From Baylisascaris procyonis (taxonomy: Eukaryota; Nematoda; Chromadorea; Rhabditida; Ascarididae), in assembly GCA_037389465.1 (NCBI GenBank), contig JAZARR010000164.1:687501-751500 (forward strand): a stretch of DNA of 64,000 nt, read 5' to 3'. Shown here in pieces: positions 48,038 through 61,639 of this stretch. The position numbers were made by a program, and so were the translations under genes. The first letter of the stretch is position 1. Each line of letters starts with the position of its first letter. The notes below the pieces were generated by a model. It saw only the letters and a program-made list of their open reading frames with translations, made no database searches and was not told the origin of the DNA.

Positions 48038-51000
48038 CTGCAAGCATTGCGGATATTCGCACTATTATTGCAGTTTTCTGTACATGGTCTTGTGATGGTT
48101 AATTCAAGGTAGAGAAAACGCTTTTATGGCAGGACGTTTGAGGGATGATCAGAAATTTTCAGAACTTCTCTGGAGTTTTCTTCGAATGAAATGTTTTATA
48201 GTTCACTGAATAGGCAAGAAATGTGATCTGTTTGCAAAAAGAATGTGAGGTGGAAGTAATTGAACGAGTTTACGTGATGTTTTATTAATTCATGCTGTGC
48301 TCAGAGACAGTTGCAAGAGATTTGCGAAAAAGGTGCAATGAGGATGAAATAAAGATGAAAGAGGACCTGAGGAAAGGAGGGGAATACGCTAAAATTTACG
48401 CATTGAATTCCAAGGAAGATTCTCATTTTGAGGGGCTTATCTGTTCAGTTGTTCATCTTTTGTTTGCATTTAAAATTCATGCAGATTGCGAGACTGTGTC
48501 GTTTGAAGGTTTTTCTTGAACTAGAAACGTTATTGGTAGTTGGGTGCTTTCAAAGGTTTTCGAGTTTACTGCGAAAAATGTTTTTTTTTTTTTTTGGTTT
48601 GTTTTATTGTATTCTTGAGCTGATTTACGTTGCTGAAAAAAGTACGACTTCTCTTTCGTATATGCTCGTTTTTTTCGCTGTGCTTATTAACTAGGGCAAT
48701 GGGTTTTTCTTAACGTATTTTCTTTTATTTTTTTTATCTTTTACAGATCATTTTTAAATGAAAATTGTTCTTAAGGCCTATGATAGGAAGAAAAATTTTG
48801 AGGTGATGATATTTCTTGAATTATGCTTAGTAAATATTGATGTGGTGGTTCTGTGAATCATATTATCGAAAGGGCAAAACAAAAATACCTGCAAAACAAC
48901 TATAGAAACGAAGTACTGACTCCGATGTAGTCTTCTTGGCGACTGATGATGGAGTAGTGTGCAAATACTTATGGAATAGTCCGAATCAAGGGTTCAGCAA
49001 GTACATTAGAGACGTTTTGCAAACCGATATGCACGTTTAGAAGGGCGTTCGCCGGTGAAACCTTAAGTTCACCAGCAAAGATTTTTCGGTTTGCAGATAT
49101 CAGCAGTGCCATTTTCGATGTCTAAATTTTTGGCCCACTACGGCACCCCCATTACCAAGATCTCTTATTCAAATTTGACATCATTGGAGCCATCAAGGCA
49201 TAAAATACGCGCCCGCGAGATTTCGCTATATCTCGCTAAGTGAAAAGGTAGGCGACACCTGGTCTTGCCAAAAAGCCTTACAAGACCCGTTCATGGGGAA
49301 AGAGGTCCTTAGGATTAAGATCATCATTTTTTTTTAAATTTACGCAGAAACGCAAATGCCTAATTATGATGAGAGAGGTAACTTGAACTGTTTGATGTTT
49401 GAGAGTTCTGATATTTGTGGTTTACTTTCAAGGGCATATTGGTGCTGATAAAATATTTTCTCTATGATTGAGTGTTGAAATTAATATTGCATTGATAAGA
49501 CTTGAAATGAAGATCGTTGCTAAGAAATGTTGATCACTGATGAAGTGCTAACGAGATTTAGCTGCTGAGAAAATGTTGATGAAGTATTGCTATTGCCGAA
49601 TTTTTGGTAAAATAATAGTGATAAAGAAATACTGACAAAATGATGATGGCAAAGAAGATAGCCGCCACTCAAAGCAGATTTCCGATGACAAAAATGTGAA
49701 ATGCTGCAAAAGGATTGAATATTTCCGCCCGGAAATATGCGTTTCGCGAGCGGAAAATCGCGTGAAACACCGGAACAAAAATCTATTGAAATGCCAGTTT
49801 AGTTATTGTATTGATTGCTTCTGTAACAGAGTAGTGGCACTTCAGTGGAAACATGGCTAATGGGGGCATATGAAATAAGGTAGGTGAAGACGGCTGTCAG
49901 CACAACAGCGGATACTCATGGAAATCCTGATGTAATAATCAAATTCGCTCTGGAATATTCAAATTTCCTTCATATATATTTTCACGTACTGGACTGCTAA
50001 ATGTAACGCGAACTCCCGGTCATCAGTCTTTTCTGGTTCATTATGTGAAAGAATTTGAAGAAGAGTTCGCTTCTAGCAACTAAGTAATAGGAATTGGGAT
50101 ACAAAAAAAGAGCAAACGAAGTCGCGGGGTATACGAGTATGGTTAGACGTCAATAACTGGCCGAAAGTAGCCAGTAAAGCAGTACGACATGAAGAGATCG
50201 CCAGTGGAGGTGGGATTTATTTGATGATTATTGAAAACGTGGTTGGAGATTAAGGGAAATATGGCCATCTTCGATATGGACACATCGAGTAGATGAAGTT
50301 ATTGCTAATGAACAACTTGTTAGATATTAATCGGCGAAACGATAACAAATAGGAACGACATCGAATGAAGTGACTTGTGCGCATGCATCGATGTGTTTAT
50401 TGATAGTGGTTGCTGAGTGGGCGTCACAGGATCCTTGACTTGTTTTCGATCAAAAACGTTGCAAGTGCGGAATGCAACGCGACACATTCAAGTCTGTCTT
50501 CCTTTTTTAAAGAAATTTTCGGCCACTTGGTATCTCCTTTTCTCGATTCTAACCTCTTCTCGGCTCATTAACAACTTGCACATTTTTAACGCTAGTCTTA
50601 CATTTGAGTGCGCTAATATAAGTTCACTATATAATTAGTGAGTTCATCTAAATAGGGCCGAACGATTGCCGAATAAACTTGAGCGTTTGTTTAGGTCGCT
50701 AATGATGAGTGTAATTTATTTAATCCGATCTACTATAAACTACAACAAGAGAAGTACATTGCCGACCGTAATATATGGAGTTGCTTCTTAAACGTTACAT
50801 TAGATTTGTTTTCTTCGCACTCATTATTTATTCTCTCATTTGAGCAAATATCCTTTGTCGGTCTTCCTTAAATTCTCAGTTCCTATCACAAATTCAGTGG
50901 CAATCGCATGTTCAGAAATTAAGTGCCCTTCTAATTTTCCAAGTATATATTCACTTGGAAATCGTTTTAAGAGGCAATTCGCTGGTTTTATTTGCGTATG

Positions 51001-54000
51001 AATCCGATCATATCATATGTAACATTTTATTAACTAGTATATAGTTCGTCTACATAGGTGTCCTACTAATAATTTTCATATGATGATATGAGCTAAATTT
51101 AAAGCTTATTATTTTATGAATGCAGCACGAAACTTATTGCTTAACGTTTAATACTTGAGGATTTAATGGACGGTTTTCACTACCATCAAATATCACTGAG
51201 TAGTTCTCTCTCCGATGTTTTCTCGGGTTGAAATTCACAACTAGAGGGAAGTACGTATTTCCATACGGCAATGATTTTCGTTATACACTTTAAACACTTT
51301 GAAAAATATTGGTATTATAGTTGAACAGTTGCGTCATTGCATGGATTCCTCTTTAGTTTTTCTTACAAAACTCTAACAATTATTCAACCACATGGCCTAT
51401 CTATATTGTTATGTCAGTAGATATTTACCACTCCACAATCATCTCAAAATTGCACAAAATTATTCCGGTACAGTATAAAATTTCTGACATTTTTGTATCG
51501 TTTTGGGCAGAATTTATTTATCGTTTCTTTGTGATATTGTTTCAACCCTCTCATGTAGGGGGAAAAATCATTACTGTTTACCGCTGTGACTGCATATGAA
51601 CCTTTTAGTCCTTACACGGTGCCAGCACGGCTCCGTTTCCGCCAAGTTCAAAACGCCTGAACAAGGAACAAGTTGAGTATAGATGAGGGGAATGATGCAT
51701 TGTACATGATAGTATTTTTTATTTCTTCCTTAGGCGATTATTCACTTTGCAAGTGATGTTTACATAGTTTTATTTTTCATCATAAAGATTTAATTTTAAT
51801 TCTTCTCTGAAAATTTCAAATTCAAATTTGAGTTCTTTTTAAATGTCCCCTATGAGTGGCGATGAAGTGAAGTGACGTGTTCGATGTTATTCGGGGTGAA
51901 TGGCTATTGTTATCGTGGTTCGGGCGTGTCCGTTACGGGTTTCACAAAATAACCTTTGCCACTGACAATTCAATCTTCATCATTCGCTTCATATTATTTT
52001 TTTTTCCTTTTTCCACAACGTCTCTCTCACTTTATCACACCCTCTCTCTCTTCCTCTCTATTTATCTGTCTTCCTCTCCGCCTTTGCTATTGAAGTATTG
52101 ATGACATGTTTTTATGCAATAGAGTTTTTTTTTTCGAAAATTTGCTAAAACATGCGTAAATATGCCTAAGTTAGTGAGTGCATTGTACACAAAGTTTCAT
52201 AGCGCGTTATGATTGAATTGCTCGTAAATAAGAAGTTCGGAAACCGTCACCTTCATGTTTTCAATATTTTCTAAGAAAGAATTCGCACAGGTGTTCGATC
52301 AGCGTTGATCCGTCTGTCGTATATCTTCATCCGATAATTTCAACGTGGATCGAAGAAATTCGGCGAAAGAGATCCATACTTCTAATTGTTGCTAAGAATA
52401 ATTGAATTTACTTCGATTTAAAAGTTATAATTGAATTTTATTTGTGCATCAGCTGCGGTCATCTTCCTAGTGAGATTGCGATGCACCAGATTTTCGATAT
52501 TCTTCTGATTTTCATATTCTCGAATCTTTCGAACGACACCAATAGATGCAAGTTCTTTCTATTGCTCGACCGCCGCATTTGAATCGGACGTTGTATAAAA
52601 TGTCCTGAATTTAAGTGCAAAATTTAAAGTTAAACGCCGAAAAGTAAAGGTCGCCTTTTGCTTGCAGGTAAATGAAGAAATTTACAAGTGGGAATTCAAT
52701 ATACCGGATGCCGCACCAAAACATTTGTCATCTATTTGTTGTAAAGTATTGGCAAAATTGTGTTATTGGTCTGCAACATTGTTTTTAAATTGCTATTCAG
52801 TGAATTGCGAAGTAAATCACTACACCTATTATATGAACACCTATGACAGGTTGAAATTTCACGGATTAATTCACAGTAAATATTGCCCCACTTGATAATT
52901 TTAGCTTATTTTCGCTATAAAAAGCTTCTTTTATCATAGGGAATAATTATTATTCTATGGCCTATTGTATTCAGTGTTGTAATCGATTTTACGGGTGAAC
53001 TGTGGATATTATCGTTTTGCAACATTCATAACTTTATATTCAAAGTTGAATATTATTCATAAAGGTGACGCATCATTTCATAATGACTTCTTTAATCATG
53101 ATTTGAAACAATTACAATGTTGTCGTTTTTTGTAGCAAATCGAAAGACAACGGCGTCACTTTTCATCGCTCGCAAAGTGCAAATACAATTTGCTGTAAAT
53201 TGCGTGCCGTCAATGTGTAACATAGAAATTCGCTCGATATAACGCTAGAAAATTCAGTTTCGATGTTCCGTGGCGTTTCTCTCATTCAACAACGACTTAA
53301 TTATTGTTCTCAATATATGTCGAGGTATTTGCCACATATCGTGATAGCCTGAAGTGGACACTCGGGGTCATCATTTCACCGCTAATAAAACAACGTTTCC
53401 ATTAAGAGCGAAGACATTTAATCAAGGCTATGAGGAGTACTAATTAGGCGATACTCTAGAATGCGTTCATTTTTTCATGCGGTTAAATAATAGCTGAGAA
53501 TTTTTTGCTTGAGAGAACAGGAGGCTAATGATTCGTGGATCACTTAGCTATGAATGTTGCGCGAAAATCATGTGAGGAAAATGGCAATTTCGCACAATTT
53601 TAGCACTATGTCATAGTTATCTCGCACACATGAGAGCATAAGAAGCATGTCATGCTCGATTTCTATTTCATTTCGATGGAATACTTGTACAGATATATAG
53701 GCATAGCTCAAATGGCGCACAGTATAAGTGTCATATATTTCAGCGCCTAACTCTCCGCTACGACAAAAGCGCCGACTAGCTTATTGGCAGCCGTTCGATA
53801 GGCTCTTATTTTTCGAGCTTTCTCTTAAATACGCGCTGCGCTTTGTTTGATGGGAATTAGACTGCATCATTTTGTTTCGCTTTTTCTTAGCGATCAAAAC
53901 ATTACTAATGATTTTATTGCCCAATGCTTCTGTTAGTTATCTTTTTATTGCTTCATTGCTTATTTGTTCATTACCACATGTGGATAGTCATATTAATAGG

Positions 54001-55235
54001 GCACCTAAAAGTTCATAAAAAACAGCCCAGATGAACACGAACATCGATGATTTGATAGTAGTGACTTTGCAATTTTTTTCTTTGCCTTCAAGTTCGCAAT
54101 TTTTCTCGTGTTGATTTATTTCGAACATTGGGGAGCAACGAATTTTTTTAGGGGCAATAATTTTTGCGGTCAAGTCACTGAACAGATGTTTACGTTTGCG
54201 ACATGCCAAACAACAACATGTGCAAGTACAATTGCATGATGTATTCACTTAGCCGTTTGCCTTAACACACTAGCATTAACATTTATTTACCCCATTGAAA
54301 ACAGAAAACGGTCATTTGTCGAAAATACATTTGAGATCGTAACTGTTTGTAATTTTTTTGAGCTATTCATTTTTCTCAACAATAATTCGCTGTTTTTTTT
54401 TTCGGGCTTAGAGCACTACAGAAAACGCAAAACGATCCATGCAACTAAGTGATAGTTTAATGCATCGATACGTTTGCATGCTCCAGTGCAAATTTTCCAC
54501 TGTTTATGGTACCATTTTTAAAAAATCTTTTATTGATTTTCTATTAGATGCTAAGTTTCTTGCTTCTGTCGAGTGGCTAGTGGGAGACTTTTTGCTTAGG
54601 TTTTTTTTGCAAATATATGCAAATATTTTTGTTGCAAATATATGCAAATGCAGAAAAAAATCCAGCAAAAGATGGCCATGCAAGGCTTACTTTCAATTTT
54701 CTTTTGGTCTTTTATTTCGAATTTATGATGATTTTTTTGCGGGTCGTTGGGATTAGAATAACGGCTCGGGAATGAATGACCTTGCGAAAAACAGAGAAAA
54801 TGTAGTATTGTAAATATTGAATTTTCTTTTTCGTAATCTTTTTTTGCTTCAATATTTTAAAGAATGACTTGCGTTTTTTTCAATTTCTTTTTCACCTTTT
54901 CTTCAGTAATGGCAGTAATGTAGAAAGTTCCATTTGAAAAAGATATTCTTTCTAAAATCATTTATCAATATTTTTTTCTATAAAAATGAGAAGTTTGTGA
55001 ACGCACAACTATGAAACAATGGTCACACACTGTAGACAAAACGCTTTGCACACTTCGTGTTCATTTTCTTTTTCATATTACATCGCGGTGTTTATGAAAG
55101 AAGAGATTATAAAAATGATCTATGGCATCTCGAGATTGTCACTTTTATTCAACGTCTATGCTAGAGTGTCTACGTTACCTTTTAATTCCTATAGCATTTA
55201 TCACTCACCCTCCGTTCATTTTCTATTCCCCATAC
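48038..55235. other. Long gene-poor region
   Basis: About 7 kb without a gene I can support. A short open stretch at 48301-48440 (+) begins ETVARDLRKRCNEDEIKMKE after a TGCTCAG. It has coding-like composition but no clear partner exon. An open frame at 52672-52895 (+) follows a strong GCTTGCAG but has unconvincing composition. There is a pyrimidine-rich tract at 51990-52090 and AT-rich DNA otherwise. Confidence 0.45.
49440..49640 (-). repeat. Degenerate short-period repeat resembling the satellite in inverse orientation
   Basis: The stretch is built of irregular copies of a roughly 20-base motif with GATAA/GATGAA and ATTGC cores (GCTGATAAAATA, ATTGATAAGACT, TTGATGAAGTATTGC, AGTGATAAAGAAATACTG). 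Read on the minus strand it resembles parts of the 123 bp unit. The similarity is by eye only. Confidence 0.3.
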
Positions 55236-55373
55236 CCTCTCCTGGCAGTGATGTGGCTCGCTTCCCTTTTTTTTGGAAGGAGCAAGCGAATCTCTCCTTG
55301 AATTCCGGAGTACACGCAACAGATCGGATGGGTCACGTACAAGTAGTCTACGAAAGAAAATATTGGTCGCCAT
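55236..55373 (-). CDS. Possible first exon, arginine-rich N-terminus
   Basis: ATG at 55373 on the minus strand opens MATNIFFRRLLVRDPSDLLR and stays open for 46 codons to a donor-like GTATGG. The Arg/Leu/Ser-rich, acid-poor start resembles a mitochondrial targeting peptide. No downstream exon was found, and the opposite strand also has a long open frame (55019-55441), so this could be chance. Confidence 0.2.
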
Positions 55374-58300
55374 TTATGTTATCACGTGATCATATTGCTT
55401 TAGATCCTTCATTTCATCTTATTAATGCCACAGAAAGCTGATATGAAAACGAGTTTCGATTGGCGGTGTGCAAAGAAATGCAGAAACGTACAAGAGAAAT
55501 TGCTCAAATAAATGCTTGCGCTCCCTAATCGCCTCACCAACCGATTTCACAAATTACAAATAATAGGTGTATATATGATAAATCTTGCATAAAAGGTTTT
55601 TTTTGCGATCCGATACATGTTAAATGAAATTCGATCATATGAAGGGTAGAGAGTTTTTTCATCGTTAAACAGCTATGGCGTTTAAATTATTCAATGCTCT
55701 GGCGTTCATTCTCCTCATCACCTTTCATAACTCTCTTTCTTCTGCGGTTCTAGAATTGAAACTGCCAGATGGACCGACGTACAAGACACACATGCATACG
55801 CACAGACTTGATGATGTCATGATGCACTTTTGCGAGGGAAATTTGCGTATGACCAGAAGGTGTCGCTTATCATTAGTTTCTTTTCTCGATAGAAGTCCCT
55901 GAGGCAGTCGATTTACATAAATTGTGTTCAAGTATTTACTCGCCAACAAACTCAGATGCAGTTGGCCATCATGAAGTTCTTCATTCATCAGCAGCCATCC
56001 ACGGCAATTGATTATGCGATCAAGGACTTCTATATATACAAAGAATAAAGTTCAATTAGCATAAAAGCTAAAAATTGCTTCCTGGAAAGAAATTTTTCAT
56101 CGGATTGAGGAGTTTTGTTTTTCATTCCTTGTGCAACTTTTCAGAAAATCGCTAAAGGCGCGAGAAAATGTCATCGAACAACAAATTTTCCCATTGTAGT
56201 TTGTAAAGTTTTCCATTCAAGATTGCAAAGCACTGCAAGCACACAAAGGGGATGGAAGCAAAGTTTCAACAATTTTGTTGAAAAATTTTTTGAATGAATA
56301 ATTGTTGATGAGAGTTACATAAGTCATGAGGTTTAGCGAGATACAAATTCTTCCTTTTGATTAAGCTTCCGTGATGATAAATTGAATTTCCGTTCATAAA
56401 TTAGATGAAACCGTGTTGCAACATGAAATGTTTAACTATGCAACGATGCGAAGCGATAGACTAACGTGAGAAGAGAATTATATAATGCTCAGCTATACAT
56501 AAGTATATGAAAACACTACGATCTATACAGTGTTGATAGTGGTGAATATTCAGATGCGTTTCACAGCTAAAAATTATAGAGGTAACTGTAGTGCAAATAT
56601 GCAACAAGTATTAATGAAGCTGGGTGCTCTCATCTATTGGGTCTTTTTGTCGTCTTCCGTAATCTTGATGGTCATGAGCACGGATGTAGTATTTTATCAC
56701 TTTCTATCTGTGGTTTTTTTCTGTTTTTTTTTTCTATAAATTTCACCACTATTTGCATAATATCGAGTTAATTTCTTGTTCTTCTGTCTCCACTACATCC
56801 GTTTTATTTTCTTTCTGCTCATTCAAATTACGCGTAATTACTCATTGTAGAAATCATTCTTGAGGAATTTGAAGGACTGCCTTTCAATTTCTTTCTCAAA
56901 AAAACATTAATTATTTTCAGAATTTCTCGTTCAGAATGCAAATTGATTGAAGTGTTGAACATTGAATAAACAATTCAGTTTTGGTATCGCGTTGACGTTC
57001 AAAGAACTCGATGTCACCTTATGGTGCTTCGACGAAAATTCATGCTTAAGCAGAAAAAATGATTGATGAGCCATTAGACCTCATAAAGTGTAAATCTAAT
57101 ACGATTCGCTTGCGATGAAGTCGAATTTACACTGAAGGTTGTTGGTCTATTTATTTAGCAAAGCGGCTTCTCTATGAAATTCATATTTTTGACTTCATTA
57201 TCGCTATTTTAGCTTATATTTTCCATTCATTTCTTCCTTTAGCTTTTTTATCAATGTAAGAACATTTGTAACAAAAACTCAACAAAAATTGCGAAAATTT
57301 TTTGCAAGTAATTGTAATTCAAGTGTGATGCTTCGATGGATTGATTAGCTTTTATACAGTTCCATTAACAAACTATCAGCATACACCTTGATGAAACTCA
57401 CATCGTGAGTGCAACGTAATCCGAATCTCTATAGTTACGCCTCAAGCATCCTTCCTAGCATAAATCCGCGTTAAGCTGTCTCCTCGCTTGTAGCCACGTT
57501 CTGCCTATAACATTTTCATTGAATCTATGCTATATTGCAGTTATATTATGTCTATTTTTGTTATTCTCTATCCATATTATCACAGCTAAATATGTTCTAT
57601 ATCGACACATTAGAAATTCTGCATCTTGGTGAATGCGAATACGAATTGATTTGTGCTTGAAATTGCTGAGAATCCATGAAAGTAGTGAATGCTAATCATG
57701 GATACAATCAACGTAAGGGTATTGTTCGAGAAAACACATCCACTAAATACAGCTCAAAAGTTGTCGTGATGATCCTAGCATCCTTTATTACACACTGAAA
57801 CAAAATAATTCAACCAAAAGAGATTTGACAGCAATATATAAGTTTTAGCAAATCGGTTCCTTACTAAATTACTTATGCGTTATGTGATCACAATCGGAAA
57901 TCCTTTCAGCATGAAATTCCAAATATCACACCTCACTTTTTGTGGATTCAAGCCAAATTAGTCCCGTCGAAAATGCGTTTCCTTTTTTTTTCTCGGACAA
58001 GCCTAAAGCAACTTCTGTTAAGAGGCTGCTCAAAGTTCATTTGAATTAGTCGATCTTAAGTTTTATTTGAATGTACCATTTTTCGTCAATATAGCTTCGA
58101 GTGTATTCTGCTTCAATTTTATCAGTTAACAAGATAGTGGAGATCAATTCAACCGTTGAATGCTATTTCAGTATGCAAATAATTGAACAATAAACAAACG
58201 GACGGGTGTGCAGGCAGAGTGCACAGTGCAGTTGTACTATGTGCTTGATAAAAATTTATCTGCTACAAGTAATATAGTGCTGATCAAAACGGTTTCATAT

Positions 58301-58635
58301 CATCATGAGTAGTGAAAGATGGTTTCGCATAAACATACATTATAATCTCGTATAGAGGCACCGAAAGTTATATGGCTTTCAATTCATGAAGAAGGATCTT
58401 CATCAGCAGCGAAGAAATCAATAGTAGAGGAATCACTATTTACAGCTAGTCAATATTCGTTGATTTTCATCGGCGAAGTTCTGTGTCTTTTTTTTTTTGA
58501 GGAATTAAGTGCAAAGGGCTTCATTGCTGTTATAAATGATTTACATACTTTACTACCTCGAATACCTTAATATCGCTCTTTTACCGAAAATTCCATCTAT
58601 AAAGGTTAGAAGGGAATAACTTCCCTAAAAAAAAA
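55374..58635. other. Intergenic region, nothing recognised
   Basis: About 3.3 kb of AT-rich DNA. Open frames at 55675-55902 and 56530-56739 start with hydrophobic stretches that resemble signal peptides. They have no continuation that I can support. Confidence 0.4.
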
Positions 58636-59049
58636 CTACTCATCTATTTTTAACGAATCTCCTATCTTAAAATCTTGAAAGGCATTCCTGGGAGGTTTTA
58701 TTCGAATCAATGGAGCTAACATATAGGTTTGAACTCGCACTTCGAAGTCATCACTATTGCTTCTGCTTTTTTCTTCTTTGTTGATAGCATCGGCCAGAAC
58801 ACTGCAGGTGGCAACTTTAATATAGTGGAGTACTTTTTGACAAACTAATTTGTTCTTACCAAAGTAGATAAGTTCATTAGGCCGAAGTAATCGCATTTTA
58901 TTTCGTTGAGTGACGAGAAGAATTGTTTGAGGTATGCTTATAGGGGAACCTTTTTTTGAGGGATCAATCGGAACGCTGCAGTTTTTCCTTGAAATTTTCG
59001 TTTGCCAATATTTTCTAATGTTTTGATGCACGATGAGGCCAACATCCAA
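58636..59049 (-). CDS. Unidentified coding-like terminal exon
   Basis: A 137-codon open frame on the minus strand with balanced composition (for example KMRLLRPNELIYFGKNKL and YMLAPLIRIKPPRNAFQDFK), ending KIDE and TAG. A stop lies directly upstream of its first codon and the first ATG is internal, so it is most likely a last exon joined to sequence near 59050-59130. There another frame reads KKTLQTGKNRNPEDKRR. I do not recognise the family. It points away from the candidate gene at 59411, which would make the interval a shared promoter. Confidence 0.35.
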   Translation of the reverse strand: MDVGLIVHQNIRKYWQTKISRKNCSVPIDPSKKGSPISIPQTILLVTQRNKMRLLRPNELIYFGKNKLVCQKVLHYIKVATCSVLADAINKEEKSRSNSDDFEVRVQTYMLAPLIRIKPPRNAFQDFKIGDSLKIDE

Positions 59050-59410
59050 TTATATACCACATTCTCATTCCTTCTTTTGTCTTCCGGATTTCGGTTTTTT
59101 CCGGTTTGTAATGTTTTTTTCACATTCAGGTTCTCGGCCTGCTTCTATTAGATGACCCTTTGCATTCCACTTTGCTCCTAGTTTATGCCCATCTTTCAGC
59201 AATTTGTGCTCCAGGAAAAAAGTTGAGAAAGCTAATGGTTTCGCCTTAGAATATTTTTATTTTTATGAAATGTTTTGCGCTTAGTTGTTAACTGTTGTCA
59301 GCTGAGAGTGTTTGCCTGTTAAATGAGCTGACGATTGCTGAAGTATCTTGTTGAGAAGCACACAAGAGCGCAGTTATTTGAGTGGGTGTGGTGTACGCGA
59401 AACGATCGTC

Positions 59411-59648
59411 ATGCAATCGTTAGCAGACGCAGTCAAGCGTCACCGACGATTAGGGACAGTCGTCTGGTAGCGTCTATGCCTTGGAGACTTCTTTTTTTTT
59501 ATGGTCGTTCTCCAGATCGTACTATTATTTTTTCAGGGATGCTCAGTCCGCTCATATTTGTCCTCTTGGCAGAGCTGGTCCGATCGTCTCCGTATTTATC
59601 GCTCTCGCAAGCCCCACTCGATCAACGCAAAAGTTTGTTTTTTATCGT

Positions 59649-59683
<35 letters not shown>

Positions 59684-60052
59684 TGTATTTATTTATTTAT
59701 TTATTTTTTGCATTTTGATACTTCTTTTGCAGAAGCGTATTACCATGGCGTCCGTTTGCACTTACTCATTTAGGTCTGACTATCGACTTGCTTGTTTCAA
59801 TACGTAAGTCATGACAGCTAAGGTGAACACGATGAAATTTCAAGCTCGGTTTAATTTTACAACCGGTCGGTCAGGATCGGTTTGAAGCTAAATTTTTTAG
59901 GCAATCATTCTTACTGCTTTAAGGAAAAGCATATGAATCATCACTTCATTGTTCCTTCAAAATTCTCACCACCGGTCTGTTACTGGGCGGAATTAAAAAA
60001 GGCCTATATCATGCCACCACCTGTGGAATTCATTCCTATTCGTTTCATTTAG
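59411..60052 (+). CDS. Hypothetical four-exon gene (about 124 aa)
   Basis: Exons 59411-59466, 59537-59632, 59733-59803 and 59901-60052 join with matching phases (2, 2, 1) through introns of 70, 100 and 97 bases. Acceptors are TTTTTTCAG, CTTTTGCAG and TTTTTTAG; donors are GTAGCG, GTTTGT and GTAAGT. The last two exons look most like coding sequence: SVLPWRPFALTHLGLTIDLL, then NHSYCFKEKHMNHHF, then FSPPVCYWAELKKAYIMPPP, ending FIPIRFI and TAG. The start (MQSLADAVKRHRR) is the least certain. An alternative frame of exon 2 begins MLSPLIFVLLAELV, like a signal peptide, but meets a stop in exon 3. No family is recognised. A possible poly(A) signal AATAAA lies at 60507. Confidence 0.38.
59645..59706. 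repeat. (TTTA)n microsatellite
   Basis: About 15 tandem copies of TTTA with one interruption (TGTA). It lies in the second intron of the hypothetical gene at 59411-60052 and should be length-polymorphic. Confidence 0.95.
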
Positions 60053-61639
60053 TGCGTTATTCAACTCAAAGTATAAGAAATATGCTAAGAACGCACGTAT
60101 AGGTTGGAGCGCTTCAATTTTGTTCGTTTGTTGTTGTTTTTCGATTCTGTGAGGGCCGTACGAGAGCTAATGGTTGATGTGGAGGTGTAGGACTAATATT
60201 CGAAAGGTTTGTAGTAATGAGCTTTACAAATAATCGCTTAACCTATTAACTTCATGCATAATGAGTGGAAATCCAAGATTTTGCATGTACTATATATGAG
60301 TCTGTGTGAGAGAAATGTATTTAGTTGAGAACATTTTTCCTCCTTAAATGATCAGCAGAAATTTGCAATTGTTTTCCAGTATTTTTCTAACATCAGAAAG
60401 ACAGTTTGTAGAACTAATCAGTGGAAATAGTTTGTCACTGTAATTTGAAAAAAAAATGCCCATCAGTTATAGTTTATGAGTGTTTCTCGCATGTTTATAT
60501 ATGAGTAATAAAACGTCCAAGAAATCTATGATTCGGTAGTAGGGTATCACTTGAAAGAAGAAGAATATATAATATATCAAACGCTTTCCTTGTTACATAA
60601 TACATACCGAATATCTCGAACGACTACTCCTTCTCCCCACCCCTCCCCCTTTTCAATTCCACCTGTTCTCTTCCATTCTGGTTTCGTCGTCGATTCTTCC
60701 ACTTTCAACCTTCACCCCTTTCATCTGTCCTTCTAATGTACAACTTGAGAAAATGATTTCTTGTTCACTCATCGAAACCTTCAGCTTTTCACTATAAAAC
60801 TGTGTCTCAACAAATCCACTTCCCTAATAAACTTCAACTCAAAAATCTTTAAACATAGATTGTATGATTTCATGTGGATTTTCGATATTTATGGATTTTA
60901 ATCAATCGCGTCCCTCTGTCCGCGAAAAATCTTTATTCTATGCTCTATAAAAAGTATCCACAAAGCCATAATATTGTCAATTATTATGTGGTGGTATGCA
61001 AGAAAAGGCTTATGCAAAATTTTGAATTACCAAGATCAATAATATACTATGTACATTTTTCTCCATCTCTTCTCACATGAAAATAGTAACTTATTTTGAC
61101 GCGTTAATGTTGTAGTTGCGCTAATTTCTAAAATTCGATTAGCACAAAAGATGAAGAAAAATGCGATTAAAGAAATAGTAAGTAACATTTGTGTCGTACG
61201 ATGAGGCGTCAAAACGATTTATTGGCTCTTTGTAATGAGTGTAAAAGATAGAAGCAATAAATTGTTGCTCTCCGAAAATAATACGAAAACTGGAATTTCA
61301 ACGAAATTATTAAGCATAGGTGGACGTGTTTAATCGACAAAACAACTTCCTTCCTTTCAGTGTCTTTTCAATTCATATTCATATGTTTAATATGAATTCA
61401 CAACGAGAACTTCTAAAAATTCGGGAAAAAACAACTTTATTTTAATGTCATCTATAGTCAAAAACTGTCACATTTAATTTTATGCTCATTTGAGCAGGAA
61501 GGTTTTGCGAGAGGTGAAAATATATACCTGTTTTCATATATATTTTCAGTTATTTGTTATAGTCTGCAGTATATGGTGAAGCACCAGTAATGAACCAAGT
61601 GATTTGTGGCATTATTTACTTCGAAAAACAAGCATTATC
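60053..61639. other. Intergenic region, nothing recognised
   Basis: AT-rich DNA with a pyrimidine-rich stretch at 60620-60730 and a short inverted repeat (TGAAAATATAT / ATATATTTTCA) near 61515-61548. No coding signal. Confidence 0.4.

Noticed and set aside
49010..49320. Possible transposon remnant with short inverted repeats (TTTGCAAACCG / CGGTTTGCA; GGTGAA / TTCACC)
   Set aside because: The repeats are short, with no transposase-like frame or target duplication. This is not enough to call an element.
55019..55441. 140-codon plus-strand frame
   Set aside because: It has biased low-complexity composition, no splice context, and a competing minus-strand frame. There is no recognisable motif.
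59335..59718. 127-codon single frame with a YLFIYLFIYLF tail
   Set aside because: The tail is the (TTTA)n microsatellite in translation. Splice signals break the frame into better-supported exons.
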